Notes: generated by a model not told the origin, from the letters alone. DNA of 64,000 nucleotides from Scortum barcoo (GCA_023238725.1 CM041548.1:11707752-11771751); one strand, 5' to 3'; positions 1 through 14,605 are shown, numbered from the stretch's first letter. A program made the numbers and translations.

Positions 1-2899
1 CCTCCATCAGACTGTCAGAAGTCACAACTGACGGTTTCCTCTGGCAACCTCTTTGCTTCACACACTGACGTCACCACTGGTTGCAGCCGTAAGGGATGGA
101 GCCAAGAGAAGCTGAGGTGCAAGACGGTAACATTAGTTAACCGCTGGTTTACTTATCCTAATGGGTAAAAAGGAAGATGTCCCCTAATGGGCAGAAAAGG
201 AGAGATTTAGAAGATGTAACAGTCATTGCAACGTTAACAAGAAACGCTCAGATGAAAAGAAAAGATGCTGGATCCAAAACAACAGCATTCAAATCGAATC
301 CTCAAGCAACGGCAGTCAAGGCCATGGCCAACAGTTTTCTTCTCGCTCACTCTTTGACAGGAGCTCTACAGCTGTGGAGATAATTTATTTGTTTACTTTA
401 TTTACCAGTCAATTACATTTTAATGTGACTTGCCTAATGTCCACATTCTGTCTTCAGATGTGGCCCATGTAATGACTGTGATAGATAAAAGACGGTTTAA
501 TTACACGAGACCCTAACTGTGTGCAAGCAAAGCCTCCATTACGGCCGCCTCGAATCTATACCATCATCGAAGGGGAATGAGGATAATTTGAAGTCTTCGT
601 CTGATGGCTGATGTTATGTTCTCCTTAAGGTGAACGTTGCCCGTGGGGCCGAAAGCAGTGACAGCACGAAAACAGATCTGCAAGTGGGAATTCGAAAAAG
701 CTGGAAATTGGACAGATGGATGGGATGTTTGAGCTGGCCGCCCCTGCACCTCAACACACAACAGACAACAGCCAGGGTAAAAAAAAAAAGATGATGAAGA
801 TGTAATGCACGTTTTATGGCAACAACAGCTGCACTCCTTTCTGTTTCCCAGCGACATACACAGCAACCGCCCACACGGTTATCATTCTGTCCTGCACACA
901 ATCACTGGCGAGAAGTTGTTAAAAGGAAATAGAATATTCTGGTCATTCCTCCCAGTTGCTGGGTGTATTTTAGTCCCAGTGTGATGCCATTCATTACTGC
1001 CCTGTCTGAGCTCTCACGACTCGGGGCTCAACAACTAATTGAGATGACATTTCCAAATACACACACAAGCTGCCCACGCTGCTAGGAGCTACTGGCAGTT
1101 AGACACACACACACATTCACAGAGAGCCCTATATATTCAAACAATGACATAAAACCTTTATCACAGGTTATGTCAACAGAGTGGACTCCTGGTGCAGCAG
1201 AGCCAGAGTCATTTTCCTTCACACTCAAGGAATAAATGTGCCTCCTATTTTTGAAACTTTCGATATTTCTCTTAATCTTTGATTCCCTTTTTGGTCCTGT
1301 GCTGAGACAGATCAAAACCAAAAGTGTTTTGAAGTGGGAGTTTAGACAAAAGGCAAGGGCATAAAGAAGCAGGAGTGCAACACAAACAGAAGATCAATTT
1401 ATTTCCCCAAACAATTGTACCATTAATGCATTGCCATTGCCATGCCTTTGTTTTCTTGAGTTCAGTGCTTTCTTTATTACTGCATACAGCTCCAGTCATA
1501 ATACAGCAGCTTTAAGGGGAAAGATGCATTATATCTCTGTATTAGATCATGTAGATCAACAGTATATAATGCAGCATTAATTTGTTCTGAAATTAAATGC
1601 TCCCACTGCACCAAGATTTTCTATATTTTTATTTTCTTTGTTGTCCACTTTGTGATATATTACAGCCCTTGTGAAATGAACATTAATCATGTTTGTCAAA
1701 TGACTGTAAATCAATTCATGAGAAGCTGCCCAGTGTGTGCTCAGTAGAAGAGGTAACAGAAAGTGCAACACTTTTTGTTTTAGATCTGCATTTTCCCAAT
1801 GCTTTGTGTTTCATTTACATGTTTCCTAAAAATACTGACACCCCAATTTTGTATTAATTACAAGGAAAATAGAGACAATACAAATACAAAATACAGTAAT
1901 TTCCAGAAAACTCCCTGTGATATAATAAGAGAAATGTTTAGGAACACTGGGGTTGTGGAAGTAAAGCATTTTTATGTCCCTTGCCTTCCCCCTAACATGC
2001 ACACTTTCATAATGAATTATCCACTGCCTTCCTCCATCCTACTTTGCAGTGAGCACCACTCAAAGGAGTCGTAATGTGTGGGCGCTCAAACGGGCTTCAC
2101 AGCGTCACGGCTGCAGGTTGGCACGCCAGACATTGCGATCACACCGTTTCTAGTGTGCGCTGACATACAGAGGAAGGAGACAACATGCGGGGTCGTTCAA
2201 GCTTTTAACTCAAAACTAAAAAAATACTTACAGGGAGAGACATTAAACACACAGCTTTCCCATCAGTTGTCTAACTCATTTAGTTTTCTTCACATTTAAC
2301 TTCTCAGGTATTTTCTTTATTGCCCAGAATAATGCTCTCTAGCAGGCCCCTCACAGTGAAACATCATCACAGTGAAACAATGTTTTTCTGTTTCTATTCA
2401 ATGAACTTCAATCATTGCAGAGCAGTTAGAGTATGAAAGTGAAGCCCAGCTTGACTGAGAGACTGAAATACAGTCTGTGTTGTCAAACATATCCTGCAAG
2501 TCCTGTGCAGTATTTTGAAGCAGTGTTTTTGAGCGCTTGAATAACGTTCTTGCTGAATTCAGGATGGTTATTGGAGTGCAGGCTTGTGCAGTACAGGAAG
2601 ATAAAATACACAAATAATAATGCTTGAGGTTGAAATTAAATACACTAATCTGGATTTAGCAGCAAAAAATGTCCTCTCTACTGCAAAGGTATTGGGTGTG
2701 TCAGAAACAGAACGAACAGCATTGGTAAAGTTTTAAAACAAGGATTGTACACACACACCTGGGCATGTGCACACACAGGCAGTGAGTAATAAATCCACAC
2801 ACACACACCAAAATGCATCATTTGTTCCATTCGTCAGTGATGTCAAGACCCGATGGTCTTCCCATCTGTGCTGCAGCCTGATGTCTTTTTCTGTTCCAG

Positions 2900-2951
2900 G
2901 CAATCCACAAAAAAAGCTCCAAACCCAAAGACTCTCTTCCTCTGATCACCG
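2900..2951 (+). other. Splice-bounded 52-nt candidate exon
   Basis: A good acceptor (tttttctgttccag) and a good donor (gtacgtg) flank 52 nt, open in the frame reading AIHKKSSKPKDSLPLIT. No family is recognised and no partner exon found. Such pairs arise by chance in tens of kilobases, so support is weak. Confidence 0.12.
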
Positions 2952-3625
2952 GTACGTGACATTTCACTCCACTGGCACTGAGACCAGAGCGGGCTGTAAC
3001 AGGTCATGCCCGGACACCACGACCACGGCACAGTTTTCTGTGAGGCAAGCTGAAGATTGGTCCAAACAAATATTAAGATACATTACAACATATCTGCATG
3101 ATGTCTTACTCACAGCGTTGGAAATACATGATACATACATTAATCAGTATTAAGCTGCAATTTAATACTACCACAATTTTTATATTATCAGCAGCTGCTG
3201 TTATCCAAAACTGCAAATTTATACTAATTCATAAACTGTTTAATTATTAAAGGTGTCTATGATTAGAGGAATATTAGCATTGTCTGTATCTGAAACTGTC
3301 AAAAGTCTTCTTGGCAAAATACACAAAGATTGTATATGTATAACTACAGAGGCAATAAAGTAGTTGTCTTTATCTAAATGATAAAATTCATCAAAAACAA
3401 AACATTAGCAGTTATTTTGGTTAAAGAATTTATTTTAATAATTTCTTATCGTAACAACTGAGTAGAGTTATTAAACCAAAACATGCTTGTTTTCAGATCC
3501 TCTAATAGGAACGACCTTCGGTCAGATCTTTTAGTTTGTCGTTTCATTTGTTAGTCAGCTAGAAGCAGTGGGAAAACATTTTCATTTGTTATTGACTGAT
3601 GGTGCTGAATAATGATTTGATTAAA

Positions 3626-3676
3626 ACACAGACACACGCACACACACACGTCCACGTACACACACTCACACACGCT
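3626..3676. repeat. Interrupted CA repeat
   Basis: CA/CG-rich alternating purine-pyrimidine tract with several interruptions. Confidence 0.85.
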
Positions 3677-3715
3677 GTCCTCAAAACCTGGGAGACATCG
3701 CACATGAAAGGTGCT

Positions 3716-3890
3716 CGACATCAGAGGGAGTCAAATTGGCCTTGGCTGGGAGGATTGGTCCAATCAACCTCCAACCGTATAATTAGTAATTAGATTGGGA
3801 TTAGAGTCAACTCTGAGTGGAGGAGCGTGGCCAATTCAAATCAGCATATGAAATGTGATTAAATTAATAAGAGAAAAATTGAAATATTAA
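3716..3890. other. Candidate conserved noncoding element
   Basis: AT-rich block with several ATTA/TAAT cores (AATTAGTAATTAGATT) and an inverted pair of CCAAT boxes (GATTGG at 3753-3758, CCAATC at 3760-3765). The composition is typical of enhancer-like elements in gene deserts. Conservation is not testable here. Confidence 0.3.
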
Positions 3891-6800
3891 TGTCCTTTTT
3901 TTCCACTGGGTCTCAGTTTGATTTGTTTGAACTCTGGTTAATTATGGACTCACAGAGAGTAAAAGATTGGTGGCTATATTTGATAATGTTTATTTTATTG
4001 TACGGACCATCTTATTGTACGAACCACACGTCCATGTTACTGTTCTGCTTCATTCACATTTAAGTTTATATGCTGTCGTTAAGAGAATCATTTTATATTG
4101 TATAAGGGTATTTATTGGCCGTAAAAGCATTTAGTCTCATCAACAATTTTAAAACTGTTCCTGTTTTTTGATACTGGGAATAAAAATTAATTTTAAACAC
4201 ACACATTCAAATATTTCATTTATATTTTGATAATAAAAAAATTAGGCCTCACAGTTTTCCTGTTTTCTTATTTATCAGGCTGTGTTATGCATTCCTCGCA
4301 TGTGTTTTTCTCCCTCTTTTCTTTACTTGCTGGTTTTCTTTTCTTTTTCTTTTAACATTTCAACATATTTGTGCTGCCAGTCCGGTCCAGACTCCCTCCC
4401 AGAAAAGTGATTCTAATCTCAAAAGAGGTCAAATAAAATGAAGAAATAACTATAAATAAATAAATAAATACTAGACACACTTATCTGAAAAGAATATACA
4501 CTAGAGTGATAGAAATAATCCCTTACCATCTGATTATTTGGAGGAAACAGCAGCATTACCCTGCTGCCTCCTCCAGCCCCGGAGGGCCTGTCCTTCCCTG
4601 AGATTGTCTAAACTTCTCTGACATGTTGCAGAAAACTCCTGCTCACCTTGAGTGTTTGCACTTAGTTTCCTGAAGTTTCTGCCAAGTCAAGGAGGTCAGA
4701 GTGTATTTCTTGGACTAATGGCCATGGAAACAGGAGTCAGCGCTCGCTGCACAATTAGACAAGGTGATTGAGCTCCTTTTGACTCAAGCCATAGGAGCCG
4801 CAGATAATTTACAATCAGCCTTCCTTTCACTTCTCCAGTAACCATTTATGTCAAAAGTTTCCTGTGTGATTACTGCTTAGGCATTAAAAGAATTAATTCT
4901 TAACAATATGCCTGTCATTATGATCCGGATTTTTAAAAAAGATTTAATAAGCGTAGTGACCAAAGGGGTTCTTATGTGAAGCTGACAACCACTCATTTAG
5001 AAAGGGCAGGTTTTTCTCCTCGCCTATTAAGACCTAATTTAAAATTTGTCTAAATTCCACTATTTAAGCTTGCACTGTTCAATTTAGTCTTGCAAAGAAA
5101 TGTACATTGGAGAACTCCTTTTGAGACCCTCTATTGAAGATCCATCCTCACTTTTGTGGCGTTAAAGTGACAGTTGATATGGATTTAAACTAGAAAATTT
5201 GTCAGCTTCCAGGTCCCTTCCCTTCCCTCTATGTGGCACTCACGGTTACTCCAAATCCCCTCCCCACAGCGTAATTCTTTCTCTTTAGCTCTTTTCTTCA
5301 TTGTTCTCCCTGTTTACTTTGTTTACTTATTTTTTGTGTAAACTAGCAGGGACTGACACTTCATCAGATACTCAGATACTTTTTTATTTTTTGGCCACGA
5401 TGGATTCTTGTCAAATGGCCTCAAAGGGCAGCAGGTGCAGTCAAAGGAGAGTGATTATCATGAGATTATCTCTAATTAACTACAGTCCAGACATAGGGAC
5501 AGTTTTAGCAAACATGACTAAAAGTCTTTTTTTTTTAAATAAGTTACTACTTCTGCTTTATTTCAATAATTTATCACATGACTTAGAGCTCTGCTGTATT
5601 TGCATTTAAACCTGTGTTAGACACTGGTACGCTTTTGAGCACATATGAAAAATTCAGCTCCAACAAGCCATGTATGAAGGGAAGGAGTTAAATATTGAAG
5701 ATGGAGATGTGTGTTATGTTGTGTTGAGTTTCGACAACAGGGAACAGTGGATTTTTACCAGCAGCAAGGTGTGTTTCAGAGAAAACAATAACTATGGGTA
5801 ATTCCTATGATGGTGGGATTGACAAATAGAAAGACAAAGAGAGAGGGGAATTATGGGCAGGAAAGACAGAGAGGGAGATAACTTGTGTGCAACCGCACAA
5901 ATAAGTATCTGCTCTGTTCGAGTCCCCTGGCATCGCCCCAGGCCACCTGCCTCACCCTCAGGTAACTTCTGGTCCAGCCAGTGTTTCTTTTCTGAAATAC
6001 ATTTGTAGAGTTCCAAACTCAAAACAAGTTCAGGTGGAAATAGAGGCAATTATTTTCCAAAAACATGGTGACGCTTTTCTTGTAACAGGCATTTTAATGA
6101 GAATATCATTCTGCATTGACCTTCAACTCAGCTGCTATAATCAGCGATATTAACAATGCTTTAAAGGTCTATGTGTAAAAGGTTGTTGTTAATGATGGAC
6201 CCACTGAGAATCACTGTCATTTTACAGATGCAGTAGTAAGCCGTTTCAAGCAAAATTAAAAAAAATCTTAAAGAAGAGTGAGTATTGGACTTCCAATGTA
6301 TTTGTGAGACAAACAGGAATATAGTTGCAGTGTAAACTTAAAAGATGAGAATTTGTCAAATTTGAGTAGACCGCTTGTTTCTTTGATCCCCAAGTGGGTG
6401 AATAAAATTTTAATTAAACATGAACATATATATGACTTATATGATTACAATAATTTGTATAAAGTTACAGAAATATGCTACTTCACACACTGAATAATAC
6501 GTACGAATAATCTCTTATCATAGTATAACTGACAATTTATGCACTGAGCACTTTTGCTTTTGACTCATTTGGTAAATTAAGCTAAAAACAGTAGCTTATC
6601 TAAGTAGCATTTTTATTGGACAGGACAGTTATTTGTAATACGGTATTTAAAGTGTGCTATTGGAACTGAAAACTTCCTACACATTAACATCATTTTGTCA
6701 TGTCATTTTTCCTCTTTTTGCACAGACATTCTATTTAAATGTAATTCAGCTCGCTGTTGGATTAGCATTAAGTGTTGAAGTGAGCAGAAAATGAAATTCT

Positions 6801-9079
6801 GAAATGTACCAGGAAACACTTTCACTGTGAAATTTAAACGTTTTTGATGATTTGATCACAGCACCAAAAGATGTATGTATGTCACATTCATTTGTATGGA
6901 TAAGAGCTTTAATGCCAGCCTATTGTACACTACGTTCATTGAAAGGGAGTGATTCTTGGCAGAGGCATCTATTATGTTTTATTAATGAAGATGCTTGTAC
7001 TACAGGGGGAGGGGTAGAAAAACTCACACACACCGCTTGCGGGACGCAATCACTGCATTAAAATGTATGATACAAGGGAGTTAGTGAGACAGTTATCCAC
7101 GTGGAGAAAAAAGATGAATAAATATTGAAAGATCTTTATGAAATATTAACGCCAACACAAACAATGAAAGTAACTAAGGGATTTAGGAGTGGCCAAAAAG
7201 CCCACAGGGGATACATTTTCAAAGGCTGCAAAGCTGTATACAGTCTTTTAGACATTTTTCACTAAGGGGGAATAGGAGCAATTTTCTGAAGCATCTCAGA
7301 TGAACTGCTTCACAGCAGGAGAAAATAAATATTTCTTTGAGATCACAGGTTTCCCCTCAGAGAATCCTTTGTTTCTAATGCATCACCGGGAGACAGAGGG
7401 GTGGAAAAAAGAGCCGTGTATTAAATATGATGACTCCTGAGATGTTTGATTTATGGTGGGTGTATCTTTTGATGCCATATTTACCTAAACGAATGTTTGT
7501 AGGAAGAGAGGACTTTTTTTCTGATGGACAGGTTTGTCATGCAGTGCTGTTATCAATGTGTTCATTGTTGAACTGGTAGAGTTTCCATCTGTTCCTTTGA
7601 TTCGCTTGTCATCCCATCACTTCCCGTTGTAGCTATTATGCAGTGTTTGTCTTAAGAATGCGCATCTCATCCCTTTTCTTTTACATCAATACCTGCTGTA
7701 AAATAAATATTGAGGTAGATTGTGCATTCAAATGCTGCACTGGCTCATATTCAACAATCTGTGCTCATTATGTTTGAGCAAATTGCAGGAACATTTGTCA
7801 GCGTCATTGTTATGTTTTCATCGGCAAAACTATTTTAGCTCCCGTGTATTTCCCCTTGTCTCACAAAAGGTTTGTACTGTGAATGTCAACTCTCATAGCA
7901 GCTGATACTGTTACATTGATTTAGCCGGCAAAAACATGTGGAATACTGAGATCCTCCTGGGATTAGAAAGGGCAAGACGAGTGTAACCTCCGCAGATACG
8001 CTCTCACTGCAGGAGCACGAGGAGGAGACAAAGCCAGAATGCTGATTGATACACTTTTGATCTCTGTGCAATGCTCTGGGAGCAGAGCTATCATCTGAGG
8101 TGAGTTTTTGGGGAGAAACTTTCACACACTGCACATGTCTGGAGAGCGAATGGGACGCAAATTTTAATGTGATTACACACTGCATCGATAAAAACACGCA
8201 GATCGACAGGAATTCACTCTAGACAGCATGATCTGCGCCGGTTCTTATCTCGGGGTTCAATAATCTTACTTCATAAACGTACAGAGACTAAACAAAAAAA
8301 AAAAAAAACACAGAGACAAACAGAAATAATAAGACATGAAGTTTTTGGTTCTGTGATCAGTCAGTCTGAAAGTTTGCTTTGTGTTGTGCCTGACATCATA
8401 CCTCTTTATCCCTTCAGAAAGAACAACAATCTTTTTATAAATTTGACTGCTTTTTTTTCAGTGGTTTGTCAGTCACATTTGCAATTGTAAGCTCTTCACT
8501 CTATTTAAGCCAGCCCCGTTGCCAAAATTCACACAAATCTCTCACTCACCCACTGAAGACAGGCGTCATTTCTGTGGGTCGTATAATAGCTAACTAGCAT
8601 GCCCCATTTTTAATCATGACTCGACCAACACACCAACTGGTCCATCTTCTGATGTCAAAAATGGTGGTAGCTGCAATTTTCAAATTTTGCTTAACATTTA
8701 TCCTAAGGGCTAATAATATGCAGGCTGTTGCATATGAATAGATATGAATCACATGTGGACTGTATATTTTTGTTCATTCAACAAAAACACATTCAAACTC
8801 AGCCTTCCTTCTCCCTCAAAGACTTCCCTGTCTTTTCCATCTTTATTCTGACCTCTCAAACCACACCATTTTCCCTTGTTTTTGCTGCACTTTAAGGCCT
8901 TTTGGTAATTGTCTGCTGGCTACCCACTGATCCCTTCATAGCCCACCTAACTTCGCAAGTACAAAAGGACAGTGACAGGAATCCTGCTGTGTGGCAAAGC
9001 TGCTGCAGTGCACGGCGTCTCCATGTTCTCCATTCAACATCGAGGCGAGCGTAATGTAGCGCAGGAGTGGAAATTAATT

Positions 9080-9400
9080 GTCGGAAGTGGAGGATCTAGT
9101 AGGGGATGAGCGCAACATTCGGGGCAAATCTCTCCAGAAGGTTGTGCACAAAGCTTTCACTATGCCAAACAATTTAAACAAATTGTCGGAAAAGCCTGAT
9201 GTGATGACAAATGACAGCGAGGTACAGGATTGTAACTTCCCTCCACTCAGTGCAAGTCTTCTGAATTTAATTGAAGTTCTGACAGCATCAATCATTTTAA
9301 TTGGATCAACTGTAAGGTAAATAAGACCACGCTGTCTTATTAAGGACCTGAATGCTGCTTTGGTAGCAGGGTATCTACCTTCTTCACACAAACATGCACA
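9080..9400. other. Candidate conserved noncoding element
   Basis: Non-repetitive block with open frames on both strands (80 codons plus, 146 codons minus) but no recognisable product. It contains TTTAATTGAAG and TTTTAATTGGATCAA motifs. Doubly open AT-rich blocks of this kind are often noncoding elements. Confidence 0.28.
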
Positions 9401-10145
9401 TACATTAAAAATAATTGTGCAGTTTGGCATTACAGACACACCGCAGGCAGAATATAGAGCATACATTTCTGTGTTAGTCAGCGAGGAAGACAAAAGAATG
9501 CAAGACAACAACACATTATCTCCATTGCCCAGGTCACACCTCCTCCTTCCCTCTCTACTCCCCTCTCGTCACCACCGTAGGATACCAGCGTCTCTACCAA
9601 TCCATCCTACCCACCTCCACCCCTCTGCCATTTAAGTACCAGGCCGTCAGGTGGGAGCCCGAGGGATGGGAAGAAACGTACGTGTCTCGCGCGTAGGAGT
9701 CCACAGCTGCATGGCGCGTCTGCTTCCCCTGCCTGTAGACATGCTGCCATTCATCGCCTCATTACCATGGAGGAGAGGAGCAGAGAATGGGTGAAGGTAG
9801 GCTGCACAGACTGCAATCAGCTCCCTGTTGCTGTTTCTTTACGCGCTGCATATCACATTCCAGTTTCTGCATGCTCCACAGCCTCCAGTCCAAAAACTTA
9901 CCACAGGCTGACAAGTAAAATAAAATTACAAAAAAAAAAGTCTGACAGTGGTGTAAATCATGAACTTCAGTCAGCAGGTCAGTGTAACTAAGTATTGATT
10001 TTACACGGATGACTTGATACTCATGATGCTAAATCTGTATGTTACTGTGTCACATCATGCATAAATGGTTGTGTTATTTGCCATCATGTGTCATTTATTA
10101 TGATTTATTGTCTTCCTCTCTCTAATAACCTGAATGTGAAAGTCT

Positions 10146-10385
10146 ACTGCCAGCCTAATGGTTAGGAATATTGATTTTGTGATGTCGCCTGTACAACCTT
10201 TAATCCCCTAAAGGTGGATTGTCATTGCAGCCCACAGACTTCACCAACTGCAAGCGACTCCTCTGCAGCCTGTGTTGGACATTATAGCGTTTAACTAGGC
10301 AAGCCATTTGGGATGGTGTGTGTGTGCACGCGTTGGTGAACAAGAAATGGTGTATAAGAACAAAATGAAATGCAGCAAATGAAAA
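10146..10385 (+). mobile_element. Possible degenerate SINE
   Basis: CTAATGGTTAGGAA and TTTAATCCCCT stand at A- and B-box-like spacing after a tRNA-like start. A later GTTGGTGAACAAGAAATGG, GTGTATAAG segment resembles the tail of fish SINEs. Heavily diverged, so low certainty. Confidence 0.35.
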
Positions 10386-11989
10386 AAAACAACATCTCAA
10401 TTATGAGTTGTCAAAACATGACAAACGCAGGATGTGAAATTATTCTGTTTATCACTGTCACAATATTGTTTAATTACATTGCCTTAGACTGTAGGTTTCA
10501 AAGCCCAGTCGCTACGCAAATAATGTAACAAGATGAATTTTCATATAGTGGCGTCTCCTGTGTTTCAGTGCTATTTAAAGTTTGGCCATAAATTAAGCGG
10601 TGATGCATTATTCATGACGCCACTTCTACACTCTCCCGGGGGCTTTATGTAAAGTGGGGGTCTCTCTCTCTCTTTCTCCCTTTCTCTATCTATCTCTCCC
10701 TCTCCTTGGCAACTGTTTACATTATCTCTGTAATGGTCTGAATCAATGAGTCACTATTACACTCACACATGTCAAAACCACGGGATCATACAGGTTGTTG
10801 AGACAAAGTTAGCAGCCAATTCACTGTCTCTTCAGAATGCAATGCAGAGTGTCACATGGGAATTCGAAAATGCTGGATATTTTTTATTTGATTTCAATGC
10901 TAGACACCCTCCTGCATTTGTATTTATTTGTCATATTAATGTTGGTTACAGTAGCACTTCTCAAACAGCAGCAGCATGGACAGTAACAAAGAAATCATAT
11001 TTCATATTCACAAGACACAACTGAGGAGAGCTGTAAAACCAATTTGTTCCCAGGTTTTGTGCAGCCAAGTCCAACCAAGTGTGTGATAAACACAGAAATG
11101 AAAGACGGAGCGTCACAGAAAGGAACGCACAATATACAGAAAACAACAACCATTTTCTCCATGCGCATCGGAGAGCCAAATGTAGTAAATGTGGAGTTGT
11201 GAATGTAGCATGGGGTTCCTCTCAGTGGGGGAGGGGTGGATAGTGGACAGAGCAAGGCTGCTTACCAGAGCCTACCTAACGCTGAAAGGAGGGGAAAAGT
11301 GTTGACAGCAATTTCACCACAGGGTAGGAGCACACACAGAGCACCCCAGGTGCCCCGGCCTATACCCAGTGTCTGATTGCAGTAAATTGTGGTGCTGTTT
11401 TTAGTACACAAACAAACCTTACTGTGTGTCTGACTACTCCGTTCACTGAACAGGTTTGTTGAGGACAGAAGAGAGAGAAAGTCTCTCGGTGAATATTACG
11501 GTTTTAAGGTATGCCACATTTAATCTCTTTCTGGTGTGTCTTTGCTTTTTGGTAAAGCAATAAATAGAATGTGTGATATTGTTGTAAAATACTTTTGTTA
11601 TTAGGTATTGCAAGTGTTTTGGAATGCCATTTGCGAATCTAAATTAAGGTAAGAAAAAAAATTGCGAAATGCATTATTCATACGTGTAATTACTACAATA
11701 TTCAAATACGAGGGAAATGTAATTTTGCAGTGGAAGAAAGTGCTGCATACTGCTCTGGTTTGTTCCTGAACAATCCATTATGAGACAAAATGCACTCCCC
11801 TAACTTGCATTTTACAATCACACTCTCTGCCTTTTTATCAGTCAGAGCTTTTTATCAAAAGCTATCCGAACACTTATAAGTTATTACGGCAAAACGTTGT
11901 ATGAAAAAATGATGAAGCATGGCCATCCTAATAGGCTGCGACATCTCATCTGAGATTCTCACTTCGTCTAACAGTGCACTTATTTTCCA

Positions 11990-12080
11990 GAGAGCAAAGT
12001 ATTTTCCTTCTATCTCATCCATCTCGCTTATGCAAATGAGTGACTTAATTTGGTTAGGGGCAGAGTCATGTGGGAGATAG
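11990..12080. other. Candidate regulatory block with octamer
   Basis: The POU octamer ATGCAAAT is at 12030-12037, followed by GACTTAATTTGG. Short, non-repetitive. Confidence 0.22.
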
Positions 12081-13375
12081 GAGAAAGTACAATCTTGTTT
12101 ACCTTAATGGGGAATGTTTTCAGCCCAGTTAACCAATACGGAGGCTCATTTAGTCATGCTAGGAGCAGGAATGAGGAGGCTCATAGAACATGAATTTGAC
12201 CACAAAACAAAAAAGCGTCTTATGTTTGAAAATGAGCGTACTGAATTCATATTGAAATATCTATATATTATCTTGAACATTTATATATTTCTTTAATATT
12301 ATCTTGAATGTATGTTATTTTAAGCAGTGTATATAAGGTAGATAAATAAATTAAAAGTCCCACAGCTGCAATAACATAATGCACTACATAATCTATAAAG
12401 TCACAAACTCTGCAGCTCATTAAATCTTTGTTTTTTATGTGTCACTGTTCACATGCAACATAATATGTAAAGTAATGTGACCCGACTGTGCAAATAATCA
12501 TGCCGATGTGAACAATTCCTCTACAGAAAGTAACGATAATGGTTCTGAGAATAAAGGGTGGAGGTATAATAATTACAGCTGTCACTGACCCTTGTGTGAT
12601 GGCCATGCACAGTGAGAGGGCATGGGAGAGTAATTATAGCCAGCTGAACCCAAAGCATTTCACTGTGGATGTCCACTGGCTGTGTGGTACATAGTGCACC
12701 TTTCACATTCAGTCTTTCCACCATGCTTTGACAAAAATGCCACACTTTCTTCAACGAAGGACAGGTTGACAGGTGATTTCGCAGTCTCAAGTTATAAAAG
12801 AAGAACAGCTCGGCATGCATTTACTCAGCATGCTTAGACACATCGACTCACATAAACAGATGTGTGCCGATCTGTTGTGGTGCAGCATTCAAAAGCACAT
12901 CCTTTGCAGAGATATAGTATTATTATAGTATAGATCTAACATGAATCATGATTTACTAAACAAAAATTTGTAAGTGATTAAAGATGTGTAAATCTGGAGA
13001 GGAAGAACCACAGAATAAATTGATGTTATTCATTTTTTTCATATGAAAGTCCAGAGTGGAAACAGATGAAGTTCATAAATATGGGATTGACCGAACAGTT
13101 TGAGAGATTAAAAACAGTGGATATTTCATTGTCTGGATATTCCATGTCACCTTACTTTATGGAATGTCTGAATTTAGTTTGTAACCTTATGGAAATGGAG
13201 CTATGTTGTGATTGCATGACAATAATTACTTGTAATATTTTCTTTCTTTGTATAATTAAGAAATACATTGTTTAGATGATTACTGAAATTTTACTGAATG
13301 CATTTCAGTCAGTATTGTATCTATTTGCATTAAGGGCATTAAAACTTAATCCATGTACTACTTTTATTTTAAAAT

Positions 13376-13512
<137 letters not shown>

Positions 13513-13806
13513 CTTTATAAAAAAATACAACTTGTATTTCTCAATACAGAAAATAAGCAGGCTGGACTCAAACTCCCAAATAAAAGTATGTCTCACTGAA
13601 CACAAATGCCAATGGGCAATTATTTTCCTGCCAATGTTTATGCATGTTCAACCCCTAACCTTTAACACCACCACCACCACCCACTACCTCACTTTCTCTC
13701 TCTCTGCAGCAGTTTCCTACGTCAGTAGAGCCTGAGAGTAGAGTCACACCAGCACGCTCCACTGGGCCTTGTGAAAGGTTAGTGTGAAAGGTAGCCCGAG
13801 GGACTC

Positions 13807-13833
13807 TGTCTGTGTGTGTGTGTGTGTGTGTGG
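13807..13833. repeat. (TG)n microsatellite
   Basis: About 13 TG units. A CA tract follows at 13957-13990 on the same strand, giving a potential inverted pair about 125 nt apart. Confidence 0.95.
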
Positions 13834-13956
13834 GCAGGTAAGTGGACATCCAGGTTATCGCCTTGTAGCGATGCCAGCTACAGTGCATCATTACCTGTGC
13901 ACTTTGATGGGTGTGACATTCACCTCACACTCCACTCTGGTCATTCATCCACTCAA

Positions 13957-13990
13957 ACACACACATACACACACACATACACACACATAC
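13957..13990. repeat. Interrupted CA repeat
   Basis: CA units broken by CATA steps. It is complementary to the TG tract just upstream. Confidence 0.9.
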
Positions 13991-14604
13991 TGTCGTAGGC
14001 ATACTTTGGGGACACATACAAAAACTACTCCCCTACCGGGACACGACTTTCTTTCTGATTAAATCAGAAGGAAGATTCGAGCATTCACATACTATATTTA
14101 AAAGCCACAAAATAAATATTAAATAATATTAAATATTACATATTTTAGATAATATGATCGTGTGCCAATATGAAATTATACCTTTAGTTTGGGGACAAGT
14201 ATTATTAAACCAACCTTTAGGTTATATAGGGTCATATGGTAAAATTAGGTCAAGAAACCTACTTGAGGGGAATTAAGAAAGGTTCATAAAACCTTCTTAC
14301 ATTTAGTTTTTAGTTAGTTTAGTTTTTTTTTTACAGATAAAGGAAATGGTAAGTAATGTGACACAATAACATATTTTGATAACTAGTGTCACAAACATTG
14401 TTTATTGTGTGAGTATGGTTAATTAGATATTGACGGTGATGGTGCTCCAATACCATCTCTCATCATTAATATATTTGCTTTCTGTTGGTGGAGATGTGCA
14501 TAATTTAGGGAACTCAGATACATGTATCTGTCTTATCTTAGAGTGACTGTGCTCCAACGTGATGAGCCTTTTTTTGTTATTCTGGATGCAATATGATTTT
14601 TTGG

Positions 14605-14605
<1 letters not shown>

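Larger units (their letters stand above)
1..13370. other. Intergenic, no gene supported
   Basis: Apart from the items listed inside it, I see only AT-rich unique sequence, short CA tracts and A/T runs. The longest frames (128 and 146 codons) have no family resemblance. Confidence 0.6.

Noticed and set aside
160..383. Small plus-strand frames at the start (MGKKEDV and a 68-codon frame), checked as possible TRIQK
   Set aside because: The first stops after eight codons. Neither shows the QxxK/R motifs or the hydrophobic C-terminal segment of TRIQK.
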